From: Piromyces finnis
Lineage: Eukaryota; Neocallimastigomycota; Neocallimastigomycetes; Neocallimastigales; Neocallimastigaceae
Assembly: GCA_002104945.1 (NCBI GenBank)
Contig: MCFH01000025.1
Span: forward strand, 695,001 to 749,539
DNA length: 54,539 nt
Reading direction: 5' to 3'
Below, in pieces: positions 1 to 11,700 of this stretch. The notes beneath the pieces were generated by a model, which was not told the DNA's origin, did no database searches, and was given only the letters and a program-made list of their open reading frames with translations. The translations under genes and the position numbers were made by a program. Position 1 is the first letter of the stretch. Each line of letters starts with the position of its first letter.

Positions 1-228
1 ATGTTATTGATAACATTTGAATAAAAATAATATAAATAAATAACTACAAAATAATAAAAGATTGAAAATATGGATTGCGAAAAAATAAATAAATTCAAAG
101 GATATTTATATATCATTAGAAAAAAAAAAGATTAAAATATATAGAAATTAATATGTATTTTTTTTTCTTTTAGAGTAAAAATTAACAAGTTTCATTTTAA
201 TTTTTAATTCATTACAAAAAAAAATTAG
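1..228. other. Upstream/intronic DNA of the hexokinase gene
   Basis: AT-rich sequence with no coding exon I can defend. It ends in an intron acceptor (AAATTAG, AG at 227-228) directly before the first recognisable hexokinase exon. The N-terminal exon, which in fungal hexokinases carries a short basic start and a Phe/Glu-rich helix, is either left of the window or too short to recognise. A short ATG frame at 69 does not match hexokinase. Confidence 0.5.
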
Positions 229-1603
229 ACTCTCCGTAACATTTGCAAACACTTTGTTAATGAATTAACTTTAGGTCTTAAGGAAGATGGTCACACTTTA
301 AAGATGATTCCATCTTACGTTTCCCGCAGACCAAATGGTAAGGAAACTGGTTCTTACCTTGCTTTAGATCTTGGAGGTAATAATTATTTTATATAATATT
401 GAGCATTGTATAATAATTGAAATAGTAATAATAACAGAAAATAACAATTAAAATTTAATTAAAATGATTAAATCAGGTACCAACTTCCGTGTCTGTGAAG
501 TTTACCTTGAAGGTGATTCTAAGGTTCGTCTTACTCAAAAGAAGTTCACTATTCCAGATTACGCCAAGTGTGGTCAATCTGATGTTCTTTTCGATTTCCT
601 TGCTGACTCTGTTCTTACTTTCATTACTGAAAACAACATCCCAACTGAAACTGATATTCCACTCGGTTTCACTTTCTCCTTCCCAGTTAACCAAACCGCT
701 CTTGACAAGGGTTACTTAATGGGTTGGACTAAGGGTTTCGACTGCAAGGATACCGTTGGTAAGGATGTCGTTGAACTCTTAAATGAAGCCTTAGCTAGAA
801 AGAACGTTAAGGTTCACGTTTCTGCTCTTGTTAATGATACCGTTGGTACTTTAATGTCCCACGCCTACAATGACCCAGGTACCTTCGTTGGTGTTATTCT
901 TGGTACTGGTACAAACGCTGCCTACGTTGAAAAGGTTTCTGCCATTCCAAAATGGAAGGGTGGTCCAGTTGAATCTGGTGAAATGATCATCAACTGTGAA
1001 TGGGGAGCTTTCGATAACGAAAGAGTTGTTCTTCCATTCAACAAGTACGACCAAAAGATGGATGATGAATCTAACAACAAGGGTGAACAAACCTTCGAAA
1101 AGATGATTTCTGGTTTATACCTTGGTGAAATTGTTCGTCAAGTTATTGTTGACCTTGTCCAACGTCGTGTCTTATTCGGTGGTATCTCTTCTCCAGAAAT
1201 TGAAACCCCATACAAGTTCGAAACTGCTTACATGTCCAGAATTGAAAGAGATCACTCCTCTGACCTTCTTGATACTAAGTTAGTTCTTCAAGAACTCCTT
1301 AACGTTCCATACCCAGCTCCACGTGATCGTCGTATTGTTCGTCGTATTTGTGAACTCGTCGCTACTCGTGCTGCTCGTCTTGCTGCCGTCGGTGTTGCTG
1401 CCGTCGTTACTAAGATGGACCGTGTCGGTGACGGTTGTACCGTTGCTATTGATGGTTCTGTCTACGAACACTACCCACACTTTGGTAACAGAATGAAGGA
1501 TGCTATTCACGAACTTTTAGGTATGTTCGAAGAAAACGTTTCCCTTCAACTCGGTAAGGATGGTAGTAGTGTTGGTGCTGGTGTTATTGCTGCTCTTGCT
1601 TAA
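229..1603 (+). CDS. Hexokinase, fungal type (5' partial, two exons visible)
   Basis: ATP-dependent hexose kinase, the first step of glycolysis in the cytosol. Visible exons are 229-376 and 477-1603, with a 100-bp GT..AG intron at 377-476. The two exons give 424 residues in one frame, and the intron splits the Gly codon of the phosphate loop, read across the junction as LDLGG|TNFRV. In the second exon are the sugar-binding stretch FTFSFPVNQ, NDTVGTL, the LGTGTNAAYVE turn, the glucose-binding INCEWGAF, and the C-terminal adenosine-site motifs VAIDGSVYEHYP and DGSSVGAGVIAAL. Only about 25-40 N-terminal residues are missing compared with yeast hexokinases. Codon choice (GGT, AAG, TTC, GTC, ACC) is far more C/G-ending than in the rest of the window, as expected for a highly expressed glycolytic gene. 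The ATG at 464 lies inside the intron and is not the start. Confidence 0.95.
377..476 (+). other. Hexokinase intron
   Basis: GTAATA donor and AATCAG acceptor. Removing it restores the phosphate-binding Gly-Gly-Thr-Asn without changing frame. It is nearly pure A/T, in sharp contrast to the flanking exons. Confidence 0.9.
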
Positions 1604-2474
1604 ATTGATTAAGATAAGCTCGATGCACCTTTTTTCCATTAATATTTTATAAGTATTAAGGGAAGAGATGATTATTTAAACATAAAAAAATTAATAGAAC
1701 CTTTTAATATTTTAAAATATTTAGATTTTATATATTTTTTTATAAGAATACTTATACAAAGAAGTAATTTAATCTAGTATAAAAAAACAATTTTTTTTAT
1801 AGATGAAATATTTTTCTATTCTATCCTATTATAATAATTAATAATACCATTTTTTATTCAAAAGTGCTTACTTCTTTTGAATAAATAATTACAAATTTAA
1901 AACAAATTTAGAAAATTGTATTAAAGAACAAAAACAAACAAACAAACAACAACAACAACAATACAGCAAAAAAAAAAAAAAAGCAAAGAAATAATTTAAA
2001 AGCAAATAAAAGCAAAATAAAAGAAAAATCAAAAGGAAAAAAAAAATAAATACAAAAAGGAAAAAAACAAAAACAAAAACAAAATAAAATAAAAAATTAA
2101 AAAAAAAAAATAAAAATAATAGCAAGTTATTTTACGTGTTAAAAAAATTTCATTTAAGTTTATGGTTAGTTGAGGGTAGCAATCATTAAAATAATAATTG
2201 TGAAAAGTTTAATGTATGGTCCATTTTAAAAAAGTAAATTTTTTACTTTATTTGTTTAATTGTTGTATTTTTTTTTTTTTGCTTTGCATTTTTTTTCAAA
2301 TGTGAGAAATTTTTTTTTTTATATATTAAACCAATTCTATGGTACAAATAAACCTTAAAAAAGAGCTATCCACTAATAAATTATATAATACATTAAAAAT
2401 CAAAGGTTTCAGGTGAAATTATCTCTTTTTTACAAACAAAAATTTCATTTAAGATAGTATTTTCATTAAAAATA
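1604..2474. other. Intergenic spacer
   Basis: A/T-rich spacer between the hexokinase stop and tRNA-Pro. It has an A-rich tract with CAA and AAAAC runs at about 1920-2120 and several T runs. I see no gene. The minus-strand frame across 1889-2125 is a translation of the A-rich tract. Confidence 0.6.
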
Positions 2475-2546
2475 GGGCTCAGCCGGGAATTGAACCCGGG
2501 ACCTCTCGCACCCTAAGCGAGAATCATACCACTAGACCACTAAGCC
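2475..2546 (-). tRNA. tRNA-Pro (anticodon AGG)
   Basis: A 72-nt cloverleaf on the minus strand. The acceptor stem is GGCTTAG with CTGAGCC. The anticodon stem-loop is CTCGC-TTAGGGT-GCGAG, with AGG at positions 34-36. The T arm has GGTTCAATTCC. The mature 5' end is 2546, and an A5 run on the plus strand (2468-2472) supplies the Pol III T-terminator. A non-autonomous LTR element begins 16 bp upstream of the 5' end. Confidence 0.95.
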
Positions 2547-2561
2547 ACTCAATTTTGAAAA

Positions 2562-2967
2562 TGATACGAAGAAAAATATTATCTTAATTCTATAAATGAA
2601 TATAGAAAGTGATAATATTTGTATCTAAAAAATAATATTTAATAAATAAAATTTAAAGAAAATAAAAATAAATGATTTTTATACTTGTTCATTTTCAAGT
2701 ATTAGTTAGTTTTATAAAATATAGTTTATTTAATTATAAATTTTGATATTTAATAACTCTAGTATTATTAAATATATATTTTATTATTAATACATCTCGG
2801 TATGTATGTGAATATAATTATAAGTATTATTTTAATAAATTTAATATTATTATCTAATTTTTCTGGATTATTAGGAACAATTTTAAAATAAAATGATTCT
2901 ATCACTATTTATACAAAATTATTATTTTAAAGTATAATTATAAACAAATATAAGCTATTTAATTTAA

Positions 2968-2998
<31 letters not shown>

Positions 2999-3072
2999 TT
3001 TACATTTATAATTTTTAATTTAATAATTTTATACATGTTAATTATTTTAATTTTTAACTATCTGTGTTTTAA

Positions 3073-3109
<37 letters not shown>

Positions 3110-3141
3110 AATTCATAATTTATAAATTTAATTATTTATCA
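2562..3141 (-). repeat. LTR copy 1 of the non-autonomous element (580 bp)
   Basis: Starts TGATACGAAG and ends TTATTTATCA. It contains an (ATT)n microsatellite at about 3074-3106. Confidence 0.85.
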
Positions 3142-3958
3142 ATATCTTCGCCCTTAAGATATAACTTCGTCCCTTGAAGTTATGAAAAGAAAAATAATAG
3201 ATAAAGAATTAAATTTTATAAGTAATTAAAGTTCTTCATTTTATTACTTCTTCTTCTTCTTAGGATTTTCTTTTTTCTTTCTTTATATGCATGTTTAATT
3301 TTTATTGTCCTCCATTAATTTATTTTTAATATATAATTTTCCGGATAGTTTTTAATAGTAGCTGCAGTGTCTTTTTCAAATAATTTTATTCTTCATTTAT
3401 ATCCACATTAATTAAAGCTTACTTAAGGTTTATTATTATTTAAAGTTTATTTTCTGATACTTTTATTCCATTATCCACAGATTATTTTGAAATTTTTAAA
3501 GGCTTTCAGAAGAGCAGGGCAGTTGGAATATAATGTTTTTCTATATGAGTGAAATATACATTATAATTTTATTATTTTATAATATATAATTGGTATATAT
3601 TATAATTGATTATGGATTTATAATTGAATTATATTATAATGTTTTTGTATTATAATACTAATTTTATTTTAAATAATTTGAATATTTAAAATTTTGATAT
3701 TAATGTTATTTATTTAATTATTGGAATTAAATATTTGTGAAATTTTTTTTTTTTATATATATTAATAATATATTGGAATAAATTAATATATATTGTTGAA
3801 GTATTGTTAATTCCGATTTTTAATTAATTCTGAAATTAATTAAATTTTGTTAAAACTGATGCAGTAGTAGTAGTTTTCTATGGGGAACAGAGAGGTTCAC
3901 GTAATTCCCTCCGGCCTTAAGACTAGCTACTCAGTAGATTTTTGGATTCTCCACCATT
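3142..3958 (-). repeat. Internal region copy 1 of the non-autonomous element
   Basis: 817 bp without an ORF. The tRNA-type primer site lies on the minus strand at 3944-3956, and the hairpin and purine tract at 3142-3183 next to LTR 1. Confidence 0.8.
3161..3183 (-). promoter_or_regulatory. 3'-end hairpin of the non-autonomous element (copy 1)
   Basis: On the minus strand ATAACTTC-AAGGGAC-GAAGTTAT forms an 8-bp stem with a 7-nt loop, just upstream of the polypurine tract. The loop and inner 5 bp are identical to the hairpin at 42593-42617 in E3, while the outer pairs differ in a compensated way. A second copy is at 4558-4580. Confidence 0.7.
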
Positions 3959-4475
3959 TGATACGAAGAAAAATATTATCTTAATTCTATAAATGAATAT
4001 AGAAAGTGATAATATTTGTATCTAAAATTTAATAAATAAAAATAAATAAGAAAATAAAAATAGAATGAATGATTTTTATACTTGTTCATTTGCAAGTCTT
4101 TGTTAGTTTAAAATATAAAATTATTTTATTTAATTATAAAGTTTTAATATTTAATAACTCTTGTATTATTAAATATATATATGTTATGGTTTAATACATC
4201 TTGAATGTATGTAAATATAATCACAACTATTATTTTAATAAAATTTAATATTATTATCTAATTTTACTGGATTATTAGGAACATTTTTAAAAATAAATAA
4301 TTCTATCACTATTTATACAAAATTATTATTTTAAGATATAATTATAAACAAATATAAACTATTTAATTTAAAAAGAAATAAACAATTAAATAAACAAAAA
4401 GTTTACATTTATAGTTTTTAATTTAATAATTTTATACATGTTAATTATTTTAATTTTCAACTATCTGTGTTTTAA

Positions 4476-4506
<31 letters not shown>

Positions 4507-4538
4507 AATTCATAATTTATAAATTTAATTATTTATCA
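3959..4538 (-). repeat. LTR copy 2 of the non-autonomous element (580 bp)
   Basis: Same TGATACG...TTATCA boundaries as copy 1 with scattered substitutions, including inside the microsatellite. Confidence 0.85.
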
Positions 4539-5336
4539 ATATCTTCGCCCTTAAGATATAACTTCGTCCCTTGAAGTTATGAAAAGAAAAATAATAGATA
4601 AAGAATTAAATTTTATAAATAATTAAAGATCTTCATTTTATTACTTCTTCTTCTTCTTAGGATTTTCTTCTTTCTTTCTTTATATGCATGTTTAATTTCT
4701 AATGTCCTCAATTAATTTATTTTTAATATATAATTTTCCGGATATTTTTTTTATAGTAGCTGCAGTGTCTTTTTCAAATAAATTTATTCTTCATTTATAT
4801 CCACATCAAATAAAGCTTACTTAAGGTTTATTATTATTTAAAGTTTATTTTCTGATACTTTTATTCCATTATCCACATATTATTTTGAAATTCATATAAG
4901 TTTTTAGAAGAGCGGAGCAGTGGGAATATAATGTTTTTCATTCAGGTGAAATATACATTATAATTTTATTATTTTATAATATATAATTGGTATATTATAA
5001 TTGATTATGGATTTATAATTGAATTATATTATAATGTTTTTGTATTATAATATTGATTTTATTTTAAATAATTTGAATATTTAAAATTTTGATATTAATG
5101 TTGTTTATTTAATTATTGGAATTAAATATTTGTGAAATTTTTTTTAATATATATTAATAATATATTGGAATATATTAATATATATTGTTGAAGTATTGTT
5201 AATTCCGATTTTAATTAATTTTGAAATTAATTAAATTTGAAGTAGCAGTAGTTTCCTATGGGGAACAGAGAGGTTCGCGTAATTCCCTCCGGCCTTAAGA
5301 CTAGCTACGCAGTAGATTTTTGGATTCTCCACCATT
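4539..5336 (-). repeat. Internal region copy 2 of the non-autonomous element
   Basis: 798 bp, collinear with copy 1 and differing by small indels. The primer-site sequence GGATTCTCCACCA (plus strand) is intact at 5322-5334. Confidence 0.8.
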
Positions 5337-5741
5337 TGATACGAAGAAAAATATTATCTTAATTCTATAAATGAATATAGAAAGTGATAATATTTGTATC
5401 TAAAAAATAATATTTAATAAATAAAATTTAAAGAAAATAAAAATAAATGATTTTTATACTTGTTCATTTTCAAGTATTAGTTAGTTTTATAAAATATAGT
5501 TTATTTAATTATAAATTTTGATATTTAATAACTCTAGTATTATTAAATATATATTTTATTATTAATACATCTCGGTATGTATGTGAATATAATTATAAGT
5601 ATTATTTTAATAAATTTAATATTATTATCTAATTTTTCTGGATTATTAGGAACAATTTTAAAATAAAATGATTCTATCACTATTTATACAAAATTATTAT
5701 TTTAAAGTATAATTATAAACAAATATAAGCTATTTAATTTA

Positions 5742-5772
<31 letters not shown>

Positions 5773-5900
5773 TTTACATTTATAATTTTTAATTTAATAA
5801 TTTTATACAAGTTAATTATTTTAATTTTTAACTATCTGTGTTTTAATATTATTATTATTATTATTATAAATTCATAATTTATAAATTTAATCATTTATCA
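5337..5900 (-). repeat. LTR copy 3 of the non-autonomous element (564 bp)
   Basis: Collinear with copies 1 and 2. It is shorter mainly because of a shorter (ATT)n run. It is the 5' LTR in the element's own orientation. Confidence 0.85.
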
Positions 5901-8786
5901 AAAATTTGTAAAGGAGTAAACATAAATAATTGAATTAGCTAGAATTCTAGGATTCTATGTGATGTCACGAATACTAGTGAAATTACAATTTCAAGATCAC
6001 TTGGAATTGTGAAATCACTTATGAAAATTCAAAATCAACAAATAGTTTATTTTCAAATAAATTATAAAATTTTATTAAGAAATATTTAAAAATTTAGGAA
6101 AGGTTAAAATATGACCTTAACCCTTAATAATTTTTATAATAAATAACTTTAACCCTTATCGTTAAAATGGAATAAGAAAAAACACGCGTATCTCCTCAAC
6201 GAATGACGATTTTTGAATAAAAATATTTTGGTTATAATTACGTTCGTTAGAAAGCCACGCTCGAGACAAACAACATATCTTAAAATCAGGTCAATATCTC
6301 TGCTGGTTCACGAGATATTCCAATTTAAAGATATTTTGTTAGCAATGATTAATTGTTTATTCAGAGAATGATCACCCCTGATATATCAAACATAAATCAT
6401 TCACTCAAAGTATAAAAATTATTGTTTAATTAAATCAACATTATTTTCCGGAACTAATTAACTTTATTTTATAATAATTATTTCAATAACATAATTTATA
6501 ATCTTTGAACTAGAGGATTATAATTATTAATATTATATTCAATGAATTATATTATAATTAAGAAATAATTAATATTATGAATATTATAAACAATAGTTAT
6601 TTTTTAATAATTAGGAATAAGTCTTAAGTTTAGTTTAAGTATTATAAAATATATTATGAATATAATCATGTATTGAAAAGTTATTTTATTATTAAATGTA
6701 AAATTGCAAATAGTATAAATAGTTTAGAATAGTTTATGAAATTAAAATCTTTGTAAAGATTATTAACCAAAAATTATTAACCATAAATTATTAAATTATT
6801 AACTATAAATTATTAACTAAAGATTATTAACTATAAATTATTAACTATTAATAATAATTAATACTTAATGAGTATTACTACTAAATAATCTTATTATTAT
6901 ATATTTTAGCAATATATCATTAAATAAAATAAAAGAAATTATTTTAACCATAATATATAATTTAATTATTCATTTATAAATCAATTAAGATTATTTTAAT
7001 AAAACATTTTTTTTTCTAACCTAGTTATCTCTTAACCTTTTATTTAATTTGATATTTTAATATTAAATTATAAGTTTAGTAAAACTTTTACATGTGAAGA
7101 TATTAACTGGATTTAAAACAAATTCAGATAATATCTATAATTAATTAAACATAATAATTAGAATTAAATGATCCCAATAATTATTTTAAAACACCTTTAA
7201 AAGTCACCTTTTAAATTTTGGTTCAGTGAAAGGGTTATGATTTCAAAAATTTAATATCAATACACTATAACCCTTAGCCAAAAATAAACAAACACATAAC
7301 AGGGCGTATCTCGCCAAAATAAAACTAAATATATTAGAAATAAGGAAAAAGTTACATTTTGGTACAATCGTGGTCCTTCTAACTGATCATTTAAAGTTTT
7401 TAATAGGTAAATCAAAATCAATATGATATAATTTGATATAAAATATGGATTATCCACATTTCTTATGCCTTGACAAAATAATTAAAAATATATATCAATA
7501 GGAATTTTAGTTATATTAAATAAATGAAAATGACTGTATTAAGGTGTGACAATTATCATACATAATAGAAATAATTTTAATTATTATTATAAATTTAAAG
7601 GCAAGTTTTATTATTAGAAAATAATTTTAATAATAATAATTGATAATAACAAATAGGTTATTATCAATTTAATAGTCTTAACAAAAGATATAAAATAGAA
7701 TGAATTGAATTCGATTTTAATTCTTTGTAAAGATTATAGTTATAATTTTAATTATTTAGTTATTAAATATATTATTATTATTTATATTATTGTTATTATT
7801 AAATAATCAAGAATTTATAATAAAGTTATTTTAAAAAACAAATTTTGATTTTTTTTATTTGGAAGTTTTAAGTGAAATAAATAACAATAGCCCTTTAAAA
7901 TAAATATATAATAAATTTTTAAAAAAAAATAACCCTTTTTTAATAATATTCTATTTATTAAATAATTAAATAATAATAAATCCTGAATAAATAACTTAAC
8001 AGAAAACAAGTATAAAGTAAATTTTTAAATAAAACAACTTAATCAAACAATGTATTAAAATAATAAAAATAATAAAATAACAAATAAAAATGAATAAATA
8101 AACTTAAAAAAAAGGTATCCAAGTGTTCTAAAGAAATTCTTTTAAAATTATATTTTCAAACTAATAATTAAATAATTGAGTAATTATTACTAAAAGTGAC
8201 AAACTTAAAACCTGGAAATAGAACAATAATAATAACGGTTTTAAGATAAAATACAGAACTCTTTTATGTTTCTGTATAAAATGAGTGTTTAGGATAATTG
8301 ATACTTTTAATATTTTAATTTTGTTATAATTTTATTTTAATTTCATCTTAATTTTAATTATTTTAAGGTAATATACATTTAATTATAATTAATGATAGTT
8401 AATAATAATAATTTTTTAAACTTAAATATTTTGAAGTAATAAAAAGATAAAATAAGTAATATTTTATAATACTTTATAATATTAAAACATAATTTTAATT
8501 TATTCTTTTAATTTTAATAAATAATAGCAATAGCAATAGTAATATTTAATAAAATATTAATGCAAGAAATATGTGAAAAATGTATAAAAGGAAGATAAAA
8601 TTTCTTTTTTATGAAGTGGGACAATAAATAGACAATAAAGAAGTATAATAAGAGATAATTTAAAAACATAATTAAAGAGTTTATTTTTGAATTGTATTTG
8701 TTTGTTCATTATAAAATTCTCTTTTTTATAAAAAAAAAGAGTTATTAATAGTTTTTTTTTTAATATATACATTTGTTATATAGTAT
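5901..8786. other. Long AT-rich spacer, possibly with degenerate repeats
   Basis: No gene recognised. Two blocks, near 6080-6290 and 7205-7320, share a loose pattern (AACCCTT..., then CGCGTATCTC or GGCGTATCTCGCC) and have higher GC than the surroundings. They may be old, diverged LTR or transposon remnants. A short AT tandem repeat based on ATAAATTATTAAC lies at about 6765-6855. The short minus-strand frames here have no protein-like composition. Confidence 0.4.
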
Positions 8787-11700
8787 TTAATGTAAAGTTG
8801 AACACATTTTATATAAAATAATGTAGTTATCAATATTATTACAAATATTTTCTTTTGATAGATTGATTTTACATCCACAAATATTTGAATTATGTTTGGA
8901 ACAAAATTCATGTCTTTCAAATATGAAATAATGAGTTGAATCATTTCCTTGCTTTTTAAGAATATAATAAATTTTGTCCCATGAAAATGTTATAAATATA
9001 GAAAAATAACAGATAGTATTTAATGAAAAATCTATATATATTTTTGTAAGTCGTTGTTCTCCTAAAATACAATAGGTAATAATCTGTATATAGATATATA
9101 AAAAAAGATAAGAATTTAATTATTTTTAATACTAATTCATTTTATCATTTATATAAGGAATTAAAATAAAATTAATATTTAGTATATATATTAATAAAAA
9201 AAATTACATTTATTATTGGTCCGAAAGAAAGTGAAAGGAAGGATGTGTAGACAAAATATTGGATATAGGTATAGATATAGTTATATTTTTTTGTTGCTTT
9301 ACCAAATAGAAATATTATAAGGAATAGGGTTAATTCAATAGAATTAAAAACCAAATCTGGTTGTTCAAGGCTACAAGAAAACATCCAATCTTTTGTATGA
9401 CTTTGTTTTAAAATTCCTTTATCATTTCTTATATTATGCATAATGGGTATGAGAATGACAAATAAAATAAAGATCGAAAAAATACATATTAATTCAATAA
9501 ATAATATACGAGTTATTTTAATTTTTCTATAATAATCTTCGTTTATTTGGTCAAATAAAAAAGAGCTTTCATTTTTATTTTTTTTTATACTAAGTGCTAT
9601 TGTTAGCCTACTTTTATTATATGCACTAATATTTGATTTTACATCTGAATAATATGGTAATTTTTCTGGCATTATATCTTTATCTTCTACATCCTCATTT
9701 AAAAATTTATAATTTCTTCTTTCTTTTAAAAATCCTAATTTATAACCTAAAAGAATATTTAAGAGACATACACAAAGGATTAACAAAATTCCAATATGCT
9801 TAAAAATAAAATTTATGACACATTCTGAATAATTATTATACGTCATAAATATATTGCTTATATTAAAGATGATTGTTCCTGCAGAAAATACTAATATTCT
9901 TATTAATCCTGTATCTTTAATGATTCCTTGATCCTTGTTAAATAGGGTAAATACACTATAACACACAACAATGAATATTATTAAACTGATGACTGGTAGT
10001 ATAAACTTTTTAAAGTTACTGTAGTGAAATAGAATAGTATAGAATGAACAGGTAATTACGTATAGATATAATGTTATTAATTTCATTAAATCGTAATTTG
10101 TAAAAAGGATTATTTATTGTTTATTATATATATATAATATGATAAAATATAAATATATAATAATGTTAATATTTCATCTTATTTTATTTTTTTATTTTTT
10201 TTTTTTTTTTGATATCAATTTATATATATATATATATAGTATAAAAAATAATATATAATAAAATTTATAAGCTTATTTCTTGATTTTAATATCATTACCT
10301 ATAATTAATAAATACTTTTTCATCACACTTTGTACCACTCCATCCTTCTTTACATACACATTTATTAAGTTTAATATCATTAACAAATGATTTTATTTCA
10401 GGAGGAATACACATTGTATTTTCTTTATTTAGACATTCTAAACTACATTTCGGGGTTTCACAGTAAGGCATATCATAATTATTATATAGGGTTATTTGAT
10501 CTTTACTACATTCCGAAACATTGATATAAATAATTTCATCAAATTTTATATCATAATTATAATTTTTTATTAGTAAATTCAATTGATAGGTTCCATTATG
10601 CGCATATATTTTTAAATTATCAAAATTTATTTCACCTATTGATCCGTAGGGTGTATATCATTTTAAAATAGTTGGCACCATAATCATATATGCATATAGG
10701 TATACAGTTGTATACAATTATAGAATCATTCATAAAATTAGAATAATAAATATTTTTTATTGTTAAAAAAATTATTATTTTAATTAGTTATTAATTAATT
10801 TATTATTCTTATACCATTGACATATGTTCCTACATTTCCAATTAGATTATATTTGTTATGTACATCATCAATAAGTTCCTTATCATTATTGGTAATTGGA
10901 ATTAGAGATAATTTTATTAGTATGGTAGAATAATATTCCGTTTCATCTTCTATCGGTTGATCATATTCATCATATAATATAAAATTGAGAGGTAGGTGAT
11001 CTCCAGTGGTAATTTTAATTTCATTTTTATATATTGATGAATTTAATTTTATGTAGGCAGGTCTTGTGAAATAATTATTAATGCGAGCATTGACAGTATT
11101 ATTATTTATGTTCCATTTATTCATATCTAATAACCTCATCTTACTACTATTCGATATAAAAATCCCACCTCCTATAATGTCAGCATCATTATTTGCTACT
11201 GTATTATTCACAGTGAAAGAAGATACTAACTCATCGTATTCGGTATAAATTGCTCCTCCAAAACTGTAGGCTTTATTTTTTAAAAAAACATTATTTTCAA
11301 AATTTATTCTTCCTTCATTATCTCTATTTAATTTATTCGAAATAAATATTGCACCTCCGTTTGTTGCTTCATTTTTTATAAATATATTTGAATTTAGATC
11401 AAGATTCATATCTAAAATATTTTTTATATATCTTTAATTTGATAATAAATAAAGTTATATGATATAATGTAGATATGATAGAGAATTTATAAATAATTTA
11501 TAAATATTAATTTTTTTTAATTAACATATATATGAATTATTATTATAATAATAATAGAATATTCCTTTTTTTTTTTTTTAAATATTATTTACAAAACACC
11601 ACCATTGCTTTTAGAAATATTATTTTGAAAATTTGAATTTTCAATAGATGCATTTACATTATTGGTTAATTGAATAATTCCACAATCCAATTTATTTCTA

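Larger units (their letters stand above)
2562..5900 (-). mobile_element. Non-autonomous LTR retroelement with LTR-internal-LTR-internal-LTR structure
   Basis: Three copies of one LTR alternate with two copies of an internal region of about 0.8 kb that has no coding capacity. LTR ends are TGATA...TATCA. Read on the minus strand, the internal region starts AA-TGGTGGAGAATCC, a tRNA-type primer site also found in E3. It ends with a hairpin and a purine tract (AAGGGCGAAGATAT) before the next LTR. It is flanked by a 4-bp AAAA duplication (2558-2561 and 5901-5904). The size and lack of ORFs fit TRIM/LARD-type elements, and the extra unit fits unequal LTR recombination. Sharing the primer site and 3' hairpin with E3 points to mobilisation by an E3-like partner. 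Confidence 0.85.

Noticed and set aside
464-466. ATG at 464 as start of hexokinase
   Set aside because: It lies in the intron. Splicing 376 to 477 gives the conserved phosphate loop and an N-terminal exon typical of hexokinase.
1889-2125. Phe-rich minus-strand ORF
   Set aside because: Translation of an A-rich tract in the spacer after hexokinase.
8557-8772. Small hydrophobic minus-strand ORF downstream of the receptor gene
   Set aside because: A/T-rich frame after the receptor's stop codon (8787) with no conserved features. The overlapping real coding frame ends upstream of it.
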